Under the pieces are notes generated by a model. It was given only the letters and a program-made list of their open reading frames with translations. It did not search any database and was not told where the DNA came from. Both the position numbers and the translations under genes were made by a program. DNA of 7,306 bases from Thermoplasmata archaeon. GTDB lineage: Archaea > Thermoplasmatota > B47-G6. Positions 1 through 5,877 of this stretch are shown piece after piece. Positions within the stretch are counted from its first letter, which is position 1. Each line of letters starts with the position of its first letter. The DNA lies in the NCBI GenBank assembly GCA_003663585.1, contig QMTU01000028.1:1-7306 (forward strand), in the 5' to 3' direction.

Positions 1-141
1 CTTAAAACAAAGAACACGAGAACCCTCAAGAAAAGACAAGACAAGATCAACCCTACCAGGATCACCAGGCAACAAAACAAAACCAGACAAAACACCAAAA
101 CCCAAACCAATATGATACATCTTTTTGTTAGATCTATCCAT
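1..141 (-). CDS. udp: Nucleoside phosphorylase, uridine phosphorylase-like (N-terminal 47 residues, cut by window edge)
   Basis: Only the first 47 residues are inside the window. They read YHIGL (residues 9-13), then VLLPGDPGRVDL (22-33), which is the N-terminal signature of NP-I family nucleoside phosphorylases. The Gly and Arg of GDPGR bind phosphate, and the His of the HxGL motif contacts ribose in the neighbouring subunit of E. coli Udp. The family splits nucleosides with phosphate into base plus ribose 1-phosphate in salvage. Uridine is the most likely substrate from the YHIGL start, but a purine nucleoside or methylthioadenosine enzyme cannot be excluded from this fragment. The ATG at 141 is chosen because GGGAGGG (148-154 on the plus strand) precedes it by 6 bases; Met8 is the alternative. 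It follows the radical SAM gene by 18 bases, so the two are probably co-transcribed. Codon use is strikingly T/G-rich and unlike every neighbour. Confidence 0.85.
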   Translation of the reverse strand, partial: MDRSNKKMYHIGLGFGVLSGFVLLPGDPGRVDLVLSFLEGSRVLCFK

Positions 142-159
142 GTCTATCCCTCCCTTACA

Positions 160-1257
160 TCAAAATATAACATTCTTAAGGCCGCTTTCTCGTACTATTT
201 CATACACTCTCTCAACGTCGTCCTTAGATAGTCTTCTTTTAAGCTCCGTGAACTCAGACTCCATAACCTTATACTCCGGCCTGTAGTGAAACATCACGTT
301 TACCCTAACATATTCGCCAAGGTCTTTCCTTATGTACTCAAGTATGTTCCTAAGGCAGCAATCCAAATGACCTGGAAGGACTAGAACTCTTATTAGAATT
401 TCACTATAAGATTTTGCTCTTTTCAAATTTCTCCTTATGATGCCCACATAGTTAGGAGGTGCCTTAGAGATCCTCATAGCACACTTGTCATTCCCATATT
501 TGAAGTCTATTTTAATGATATCTACAATACCTTTAAGGATCTCAGATGTGAGCTCTGAATATATGCCATTACTATTCCAGAACACAGGTATTGGAGTCCT
601 CACATACTTTAAAACAGAGATCCAATAGTGAGTCCACACTGTAGGTTCTCCCCCAACAAGATTAACGTTTCTCACGCCGTATTCCCATGACTCATCTATT
701 AATCTCGCAATTGTTTGTGGAGACATAAGGTCTCCCCTTTCAAACCATTGAGCTATAGACCAGTTCTGACAGTGAATACACTCTAAGTTGCATCCCAGCG
801 TAAATATTGTAAATGATGGTGTTATCTCAGGCTCTTCTCCAAGATGAATAAATGCGGATGATACTTCCATGTCTTCTCCTGCACGACAGAATCCTACATC
901 TCCTCTTTTTCTGTTTACTCTACACTTTCTTTCACAAAATTCACAGGATTCCAAGACTTTCCAGGCTATGGTCTCCTTTAATGTCAGTAAATTCTTTTCC
1001 TTAGTCCTCTCTTTTGAAATCTTCTCCTCCTCATTTTGGATTTTTTCGAAGAATTCCTTGACATAAGATCTGTGTAGTATTAATAAGTCTCTAAGGGATT
1101 GCTCCTTTTCGTAATCCACTTCAAACCTCTTTGCTAACTGAAAGTATGGCAGTTTCTTTCCTCTCAATATCTCAAGGTACCTTGGATAATTTATCCTAAC
1201 GCCTGGGTCCTCCAATGCCTTAGCTGAATCAGGCCGAATTACATACCAGTCCTTCAT
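160..1257 (-). CDS. PflX-like radical SAM protein (COG1313 type), 365 aa
   Basis: This looks like a member of the uncharacterised pyruvate-formate-lyase-activase-like radical SAM family often called PflX. The radical SAM cluster motif is CNLECIHC (C156, C160, C163), followed by the SAM-contacting GGEP at 202-205. A second cysteine set typical of COG1313, C105-x2-C108-x3-C112-x11-C124, precedes it and probably holds an extra metal or Fe-S site. Residues 1-95 form a charged, largely helical extension, which I believe is usual for archaeal members. The substrate is unknown; PFL activation is unlikely to be the real job, because the family occurs where no PFL is evident. The start ATG lies about 25 bases from a clear TATA box, which suggests a leaderless or almost leaderless mRNA, although a GAGG is also present 8 bases upstream. 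It is the first gene of a likely two-gene unit with the nucleoside phosphorylase. Confidence 0.85.
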   Translation of the reverse strand: MKDWYVIRPDSAKALEDPGVRINYPRYLEILRGKKLPYFQLAKRFEVDYEKEQSLRDLLILHRSYVKEFFEKIQNEEEKISKERTKEKNLLTLKETIAWKVLESCEFCERKCRVNRKRGDVGFCRAGEDMEVSSAFIHLGEEPEITPSFTIFTLGCNLECIHCQNWSIAQWFERGDLMSPQTIARLIDESWEYGVRNVNLVGGEPTVWTHYWISVLKYVRTPIPVFWNSNGIYSELTSEILKGIVDIIKIDFKYGNDKCAMRISKAPPNYVGIIRRNLKRAKSYSEILIRVLVLPGHLDCCLRNILEYIRKDLGEYVRVNVMFHYRPEYKVMESEFTELKRRLSKDDVERVYEIVRESGLKNVIF

Positions 1258-1275
1258 GTCTCGCGCCTCTTCTAA

Positions 1276-1287
1276 GTTTTATATAAT
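1276..1287 (-). promoter_or_regulatory. TATA box for the PflX-like gene
   Basis: On the minus strand the sequence TTATATAAAA (plus-strand 1277-1286) is a good archaeal TATA box. Its centre is 24-25 bases upstream of the ATG at 1257, so transcription would start at or very near the start codon and give a leaderless message. Confidence 0.6.
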
Positions 1288-1382
1288 ATACCCTTGAACT
1301 TTATTCAAAAATATGCAAACACATAGTTATTAAGCGATTATCTCCTAATTAAGAGCTTAGAGGATATAAGATAACTAAAACA

Positions 1383-1410
1383 TTAAATACCCCGATAGGA
1401 TTATTTAAGT
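1383..1410 (+). promoter_or_regulatory. Candidate TATA boxes for the B12-type radical SAM gene
   Basis: Two A/T elements on the plus strand could serve as TATA box: TTAAATA at 1383-1389 and TTATTTAAGT at 1401-1410. The second would put transcription start near 1430, leaving a leader of about 55-60 bases that carries the ribosome binding site. I cannot choose between them from sequence alone. Confidence 0.4.
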
Positions 1411-1418
1411 ATCATGAC

Positions 1419-1460
1419 TATCGTTAACCGATATATCAAGGATAGTAAGTTTAACGTTAA
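1419..1460 (+). promoter_or_regulatory. Pair of GTTAA palindromes, possible operator
   Basis: GTTAAC (1423-1428) sits between TATC and CGATA arms (TATCG/CGATA, 1419-1433). A perfect 10-base palindrome TTAACGTTAA lies at 1451-1460. The centres, 1425.5 and 1455.5, are exactly 30 bases apart, close to three helical turns. They lie at or just after the expected transcription start of the downstream gene, where an archaeal repressor would bind. No known regulator motif is recognised. Confidence 0.35.
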
Positions 1461-1470
1461 TCACAACAGC

Positions 1471-1483
1471 CCTCGGGGGAGGT
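1471..1483 (+). promoter_or_regulatory. Strong ribosome binding site, possibly in a small hairpin
   Basis: GGGGGAGGT (1475-1483) is a near-ideal Shine-Dalgarno sequence, with GGAGG ending 6 bases before the ATG at 1489, and it fixes that start. The preceding CCTC (1471-1474) can pair with GAGG (1479-1482) around a GGGG loop, partly masking the site. The stem is only 4 bp. Confidence 0.7.
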
Positions 1484-1488
1484 ATTAA

Positions 1489-3108
1489 ATGGGATTCAAT
1501 GTCGTGCTCACCACTGATAGAACCATGATCAGTGATCACAGGGGAAAGGAGTTCCTAGGATTTGGAACCACGGGACCTCCAATACTATTCCCTGAGAAAT
1601 TCTGGCTATGGCTTTTCGCTCCTAAGGTGAAAGTTGATAGCCTTGGAAGGCCTTCTGTGGCACCCTATGGTTTTAGAAAAATAGAAGCAGAGCTTATTAG
1701 AAACGGTTTTAATGCTGGTATTGTTGATCCCGATCATTTATCAAAACATAAAGATTCTGCAAAGGTAGTTCTTCTTTCTCATCACGACTACTTTGGATTT
1801 GGACCACCCTCAAGCACATTTGCTTCATTGTTTAAGACTGAAACTGTGAACGCTAGATCATTTAAGAGATTAATGAGCTCACCAATTATGGAGTACTGGA
1901 GGAAAAATGACGTTAAGTTCATTGCAGGAGGACCTGCTGTTTGGCATTTTAAGATTAGACAGAGAGAAAGAAAGCTATGGAAAATATCTACACTAGTCTT
2001 TGGTGAGGGAGAGGGCGTTGTCTGCCCTCTAGTAAGGAGAGCCCTAGAGGGAGATTCCTTACCTACTGAAGTTTACACAGGGCCTCTTACAGCAGATGAA
2101 GTTGAAGACCTGCCACCTGGACATGAAATTATAAACGATCCTAGAGACCTCGAAAACATCGAGGCTGATGTTGTATGGGTGAAGCATGTACCCTCTCTAA
2201 ATGAGATCCCTGAAATACTATTCCCATCGGTTAATGGTCTCGTTGAGATCATGAGAGGATGTCCTAGAGGATGTAAGTTCTGTTCAGTGACTTTAAGACC
2301 TCTTAGGTTTTATCCACTGGACAAAATAGAAAAAGAAATATTGGTGAATGTAAGGGCAGGAATAAAAAATGGCGTAATACACTCTGAAGACGTTCTCCTC
2401 TATGGAGCTAATGGTATAATACCAAACCCTGAAAGAGTGTTGAAGGTAAATGCACTATTTAAGAAGCACTACAGAAAAATTGCATGGGCACATGCATCAA
2501 TAGCTGCAATAGTAAAAGGAGAAAGAGACTCAAAGCTCATGAGTAAGGTTTCAGAGATTATACTTGATGATCATCAGGAGTTCTGGGGAGCAGAGATTGG
2601 CATCGAGACTGGAAGTCCTAGGCTTGCAGAGAAGATTATGCCAGCAAAAGCAGCGCCATTTGATGTCAAGAAATGGCCAGAGCTCGTTGTGGAAGCTGCT
2701 GGGATCATGGAAGACGTTGGACTAGTTCCAGCAATGACAATAATTGCTGGATTACCAGGTGAAACTGAGGATGACGTCTTATATACGTTGGACCTTGTGG
2801 ATGAACTGTGGGACTTCAATGGTCTCATAATGCCTATGTTCTTTGTTCCAATGGGAATGCTTGAGAAAGAAAGGTGGTTTGAGGCATATCAAATGTCTGA
2901 GGTTCACATGGAGCTCCTAAAGAGATGCCTAACTAAGGGAATAAGGTTTGCAAAGAAGATAATACCTATGTATATGAAAGACAAGTGGTGGCACCCACTT
3001 ATAGTCCCGTTTCTGTTATGGTTTGTGGAAAAAATAGAGATTGTTTCAAGAAAACACAACTACCTTAGCTATCCAGGAGAGCATAGAAAACGAAAACTTA
3101 GAGTCTAG
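1489..3108 (+). CDS. B12-binding-type radical SAM protein (COG1032-like), 539 aa
   Basis: The radical SAM motif CPRGCKFC (C258, C262, C265) sits mid-protein. Before it is an N-terminal domain of about 230 residues shaped like the cobalamin-binding domains of COG1032 proteins: VVLTTDRTM at 5-13, the family-typical APYGFRKIEAELI at 58-70, and IAGGPAVW at 145-152. The canonical DxHxxG cobalamin-ligand motif is not visible, as in many members of this class that bind B12 without a protein His. The radical SAM domain continues with IGIETGSPR (370-378) and IIAGLPGET (418-426). The C-terminal part has a hydrophobic stretch, roughly 499-515 (WWHPLIVPFLLWFVEKI), that could touch a membrane. Such enzymes methylate or couple unactivated carbons. 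Archaeal relatives include the GDGT ring synthases GrsA and GrsB, but I cannot assign that role here. It is transcribed alone, divergent from the PflX-like gene, and its stop codon overlaps that of lipS2. Confidence 0.85.
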   Translation: MGFNVVLTTDRTMISDHRGKEFLGFGTTGPPILFPEKFWLWLFAPKVKVDSLGRPSVAPYGFRKIEAELIRNGFNAGIVDPDHLSKHKDSAKVVLLSHHDYFGFGPPSSTFASLFKTETVNARSFKRLMSSPIMEYWRKNDVKFIAGGPAVWHFKIRQRERKLWKISTLVFGEGEGVVCPLVRRALEGDSLPTEVYTGPLTADEVEDLPPGHEIINDPRDLENIEADVVWVKHVPSLNEIPEILFPSVNGLVEIMRGCPRGCKFCSVTLRPLRFYPLDKIEKEILVNVRAGIKNGVIHSEDVLLYGANGIIPNPERVLKVNALFKKHYRKIAWAHASIAAIVKGERDSKLMSKVSEIILDDHQEFWGAEIGIETGSPRLAEKIMPAKAAPFDVKKWPELVVEAAGIMEDVGLVPAMTIIAGLPGETEDDVLYTLDLVDELWDFNGLIMPMFFVPMGMLEKERWFEAYQMSEVHMELLKRCLTKGIRFAKKIIPMYMKDKWWHPLIVPFLLWFVEKIEIVSRKHNYLSYPGEHRKRKLRV

Positions 3109-3953
3109 CTAAATACACAGCATGTATTCTTCTCTAGAATCTTCATTCCCTTAGATTTAATATAATCAACGGATCTCTTCTGTGGTAAAACTACTCTCTC
3201 AAATCCTATGTCAATTGCAAACTTTTCATATTCTAATATTCTTGGTCGCATACACCCAAGGGACAGCTCCTTATCTGAGATCTTTTCTCTTGCATACTTA
3301 AAGACACTTTTAACAGCATTTATATCAAGTGCTACCCTCTCCATTGGAGTGCCTCTTGTAGGTATTAGAACATTTATTACCAAGACCTCAAAAGACCTAC
3401 TCCTAAGAGCCTCTATAGCATCGTATTCCCATCCTATTTTTCCCCAGTTGAGACCTACCGTGATATGAGGTGCGTATTTTATTCCATGGGACTCAAGGAG
3501 ATCTATTATATGCAGATAATCCTCTCTGGTCTTGTGTATTCCATAAACTTTCCATATAGCTTCATCACTTAATACAAAGTCCAGAGATACTACGTCGACT
3601 TCTGAAAATGCTATTTTTTCAATGTCATCTTTCTCAATAAAACCTACATGTACATTTATCTTTAAATCATACTTTTTCTTTATTTTTCTAATGACATTCC
3701 AGTCTATTGGTACCTTAAGACTTCTGTCCATTCCTCCAGAAACCAAAATTCCTATTATGTTCTGTTTTTCTACTAAGTGATCAACCAACGCCTCAAGACC
3801 TCCAAAGGGCCTTGGATTTATCATGTGTCTAAGATAATGTCTTCTACAGTGCGCACAGTTTAGAGAGCATGCTTGGCCCGTAACAGAAATAGGCATAAAT
3901 CTCGGCATAGGTTTATACACCTTGATTGCACTTAAATGCCTTTTTGAGGGCAT
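3105..3953 (-). CDS. lipS2: Lipoyl synthase subunit LipS2 (COG1856 radical SAM), 282 aa
   Basis: This is a biotin-synthase-like radical SAM protein of the COG1856 type. The motif CSLNCAHC gives C29, C33 and C36, and VSGGMD (71-76) matches the SAM-binding GGE-type turn. Near the end are LGCMRPR (C234) and a terminal CC pair (C278, C279), good candidates to hold the auxiliary Fe-S cluster that gives up sulfur. In Thermococcus kodakarensis, LipS1 and LipS2 together convert an octanoyl group on a carrier protein to lipoyl, each inserting one sulfur. The assignment here rests on the motifs plus adjacency to lplA, lplB and lipS1. The start at 3953 is supported by an excellent Shine-Dalgarno sequence inside lplB and gives a 41-base overlap. 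Met16 (3908), just past the lplB stop and preceded by AAGGTG, is a possible second start. Earlier annotation pipelines often call this protein a biotin synthase. Confidence 0.85.
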   Translation of the reverse strand: MPSKRHLSAIKVYKPMPRFMPISVTGQACSLNCAHCRRHYLRHMINPRPFGGLEALVDHLVEKQNIIGILVSGGMDRSLKVPIDWNVIRKIKKKYDLKINVHVGFIEKDDIEKIAFSEVDVVSLDFVLSDEAIWKVYGIHKTREDYLHIIDLLESHGIKYAPHITVGLNWGKIGWEYDAIEALRSRSFEVLVINVLIPTRGTPMERVALDINAVKSVFKYAREKISDKELSLGCMRPRILEYEKFAIDIGFERVVLPQKRSVDYIKSKGMKILEKNTCCVFS

Positions 3954-4206
3954 TCTTTAGATCCTCCTTTGACACTCCAACAAGCGTTATTTCATAGTTA
4001 TCAATAATTTTTAGAGCCTCTTTGAGATTTTTTCCTATTAATTTGGCTTCAAGGGCGTCTATTGCTGTCTCAGGAAATGCAAAAAAGTCTCCTATAATTT
4101 TAATGTCACTTATTACGTTCTCTTTAGTTCTTAACAATATTTTCAGGTATTTTCCCGTCTTGACCTCACCTACGGAATATCCACTCTTGTCTTCTATATC
4201 TTTCAT
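3913..4206 (-). CDS. lplB: Lipoate-protein ligase small subunit LplB (accessory C-terminal domain), 97 aa
   Basis: This small protein matches the domain that forms the C-terminus of one-piece bacterial LplA and is a separate polypeptide in archaea such as Thermoplasma acidophilum. The recognisable core is KYLKILLRTKENVISDIKI (residues 19-37) followed by GDFFAFPETAIDALEAKLIG (39-58); GDFF-x-(F/Y)PE is the hallmark. LplB is needed for the adenylation step in the split ligases, closing over the catalytic LplA subunit. It lies directly after lplA with a 41-base overlap and overlaps lipS2 by another 41 bases, so subunit production is probably translationally coupled. Its own ribosome binding site, GGAGGTTAT (4212-4220), lies within the end of lplA. 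The tail KKAFKCNQGV is encoded inside the overlap with lipS2. Confidence 0.88.
   Translation of the reverse strand: MKDIEDKSGYSVGEVKTGKYLKILLRTKENVISDIKIIGDFFAFPETAIDALEAKLIGKNLKEALKIIDNYEITLVGVSKEDLKNALKKAFKCNQGV
3960..3969 (-). promoter_or_regulatory. Ribosome binding site deciding the lipS2 start
   Basis: On the minus strand AAGGAGGATC lies inside the 3' end of lplB, and its GGAGG ends 9 bases before the ATG at 3953. lplB and lplA show the same GGAGG or GAGG with 9-base spacing. It favours the upstream lipS2 start over Met16. Confidence 0.7.
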
Positions 4207-4897
4207 TCGCTATAACCTCCGCTTGAGTGAGCTCTTCATCTCTATAGCATGATATCCTAACTTTTCCCCAGAATTCTGTAGCAGCATTTATAAAGGCAGA
4301 TATTATCTCCTCTCTTCTCGGAATCTTTCCTAGAACTTCCCTTATAGAGGTTACTCTATCAGACACTTTGATTATTCCTTTATTCCTTGACTTTACGAAA
4401 GGAACTTTGAGAACCCTGTCCATAAGTTCCCTGTCTAAATCCACTAAGACTGTTCCATGTTGTAGAACTCTATTATCTCTCCTCGCTTGAGCATTTCCTG
4501 AGATCTTTCTTTTCCCCACAACTATATCGTTAACTCCCTCTTTTTTTGCATTAATTCCAAGATTTTTAAGAGCCTTAATCAGAAATTCAAGAACAATGTC
4601 AAAGCTCTCCTCAGGCCATCTCCCTAAGATTTTGCGATCTCCAGTGATAGAGTACGTCACCTCGTACATATGTAAAACACTTCCCCCGCCAGATATTCTC
4701 CTAGTGTACAAGATTCCAAGCTTTTTACATGCTTCTACATTAACAAAGTCCCTAATACTTTGAAAATATCCTATAGTTACCGCTGGCGGGTACCACCCAT
4801 AAAGCCTCAGATTAAATCCATTTTCTTTCATTAGAACTTCATCTATAGCCATATTAATGTATGGGTCTCTTCTCTTGTCAACTATCACTCTTAACAT
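4166..4897 (-). CDS. lplA: Lipoate/octanoate-protein ligase A, catalytic subunit (LplA), 243 aa
   Basis: LplA activates lipoate or octanoate with ATP and transfers it to a specific lysine of a lipoyl carrier protein. The motifs are clear: NMAIDEVLM (15-23), RRISGGGSVLH (66-76, the acyl-adenylate glycine loop), GVNDIVVG (121-128), KISGNAQARR (131-140) with K131 as the expected catalytic lysine, and LQHGTVLVDLD (145-155). The protein ends where the catalytic domain of larger bacterial LplA ends; the missing accessory domain is encoded by the next gene, lplB. The ATG at 4897 overlaps the end of lipS1 by 20 bases and is preceded by GAGGCGAT with normal spacing. Beside lipS1 and lipS2 its probable cellular substrate is octanoate or free lipoate loaded onto H protein or an E2 domain. 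An octanoyltransferase role is less likely, given the separate lplB. Confidence 0.92.
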   Translation of the reverse strand: MLRVIVDKRRDPYINMAIDEVLMKENGFNLRLYGWYPPAVTIGYFQSIRDFVNVEACKKLGILYTRRISGGGSVLHMYEVTYSITGDRKILGRWPEESFDIVLEFLIKALKNLGINAKKEGVNDIVVGKRKISGNAQARRDNRVLQHGTVLVDLDRELMDRVLKVPFVKSRNKGIIKVSDRVTSIREVLGKIPRREEIISAFINAATEFWGKVRISCYRDEELTQAEVIANERYRRQEWIFRR

Positions 4898-5825
4898 ATT
4901 TAATCGCCTCTAAAAGGAGACTCCTTGTATCTCCAATAGGCTTAGGGAGGTTATAGGGTCTTGAGGGATTTTCATTATAATAAGGTCGTGTGCACCATGG
5001 ACAACCCCGCACCATGAAAGTAGTGCTCTTAATAACTCTGAAGAGTACTCCCTCATCCAAAGGATACTGCCGTAACTTTCCATTATTATCAAAGTTCTCA
5101 TCTCTGAACCTTACCCCACTCATTATAAGTTCAAGCGCAACTTGTATGGCTCGGTACCTCTCAATAGGAGGGGGCTCTAGGTTCTCTAGCGGCGTTCCCT
5201 TAATGGGTGTAAAGGCCATAAGAGACGGTATTACACCCATGTCTACTAACGTTTCAAGAACCCTTATGAGCTCTTTATCATTCTCTCCTAGGCCTACTAT
5301 AACATGTGACGTTACACGTCCTCTACCGAATACCTCTACAGCATACATGAGCATGTCAAGGGTATTGCTCCATGTTATGGACTCGTACTCCCTGTACTTC
5401 CTGAAGAGCTCTTTAGAAGCCACGTCAAGTGATATCCCTATATAATCAGCTCCTGCATCTTTTATAGCCTGAATTTCATAGTGATTCATTGGATAAAATG
5501 ATACTGAGACCTTTCCTATTTTAGATAGGACTCTTGTGTAAAGTATCATGTTCCTATGAGCTCTTGGATTATAAGTTACCTGCAGGCATATCCTCTTAAA
5601 GATGGGTCTCTCTCTAAGAGCCCTTAGGACATCTTCAAATGGGTACTCCGGCCACACAATCCTAGAGAGCCGTGATGCAATACCATATCCCTGAGCGCAA
5701 TATGCACATGATGCAACACATGGCTCTGAGGTCATCATATATGCAGTATACATTGGAGCATCCATCTTTAAGCTTACAAGGCCAAGTTTAGCAGCAGTTC
5801 CTATGGAGACCCTAATTCTCTCCAT
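4878..5825 (-). CDS. lipS1: Lipoyl synthase subunit LipS1 (COG2516 radical SAM), 315 aa
   Basis: This is a radical SAM protein of the biotin-synthase-like group. CVASCAYC gives the cluster ligands C36, C40 and C43. C80 in RICLQVTYNP, together with the C-terminal GCPWCTRPYYNENP (C275, C278), probably holds the auxiliary Fe-S cluster used as sulfur donor. The (R)GCPxCxRPYYNExP tail distinguishes this family from BioB and LipA. Inside the barrel are DYIGISLDVAS (127-137) and HVIVGLGEND (174-183). LipS1 works with LipS2 to insert sulfur into protein-bound octanoyl groups. It is the first gene of the four-gene lipoate cluster. The start at 5825 has GGGTG (5831-5835) 5 bases upstream. LipS1 versus LipS2 naming follows my recollection of the COG2516/COG1856 correspondence; membership in the pair is surer than the number. 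Confidence 0.85.
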   Translation of the reverse strand: MERIRVSIGTAAKLGLVSLKMDAPMYTAYMMTSEPCVASCAYCAQGYGIASRLSRIVWPEYPFEDVLRALRERPIFKRICLQVTYNPRAHRNMILYTRVLSKIGKVSVSFYPMNHYEIQAIKDAGADYIGISLDVASKELFRKYREYESITWSNTLDMLMYAVEVFGRGRVTSHVIVGLGENDKELIRVLETLVDMGVIPSLMAFTPIKGTPLENLEPPPIERYRAIQVALELIMSGVRFRDENFDNNGKLRQYPLDEGVLFRVIKSTTFMVRGCPWCTRPYYNENPSRPYNLPKPIGDTRSLLLEAIKYVKSDS

Positions 5826-5877
5826 ATTAACACCCTATAGTTTAGTATCCTATTAGAAGTAATAACCAGTTAATGCA
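5826..5877 (-). promoter_or_regulatory. Short gap before lipS1, no convincing promoter
   Basis: These 52 bases separate the transglutaminase-like gene from lipS1. Apart from the GGGTG ribosome binding site there is only a weak A/T stretch (TTATTACTT on the minus strand, about 40 bases before the ATG). Read-through from the upstream genes or a weak internal promoter are both possible. Confidence 0.25.

Noticed and set aside
869..1066. Plus-strand reading frame of 65 codons opposite the PflX-like gene
   Set aside because: Ser/Phe-rich product of the reverse complement of a Lys/Glu-rich helix; no ribosome binding site.
1338..1374. Inverted repeat TTATCT / AGATAA with inner CTAA / TTAG between the divergent promoters
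   Set aside because: The inner and outer arms are asymmetrically spaced, and short A/T inverted repeats are expected by chance in such a spacer.
1258..1488. Search for a tRNA, riboswitch or guide RNA in the 231-base gap
   Set aside because: No RTGATGA/CTGA set, no cloverleaf and no conserved riboswitch core were seen; only promoter-like and palindromic elements.
2565..2576. Perfect palindrome TGATGATCATCA resembling a C box pair or operator
   Set aside because: It lies inside the B12-type radical SAM gene, coding Asp-Asp-His, with no matching D box or second element nearby.
4990..5445. Open reading frame of 151 codons on the plus strand
   Set aside because: It is antisense to lipS1, whose motifs are unmistakable; the plus-strand translation has no recognisable domain and low-complexity Ser/Leu content typical of a shadow frame.
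5697..5745. ATGATGA on the minus strand inside lipS1, a possible C box
   Set aside because: It codes Met-Met-Thr in a well-supported protein, and no D box or terminal stem follows.
3105..5825. Calling the two COG1856/COG2516-type proteins biotin synthases
   Set aside because: The Cys-rich C-termini (CC end; GCPWCTRPYYNE) and the intervening split lipoate ligase fit LipS1/LipS2, and no other biotin gene is present.
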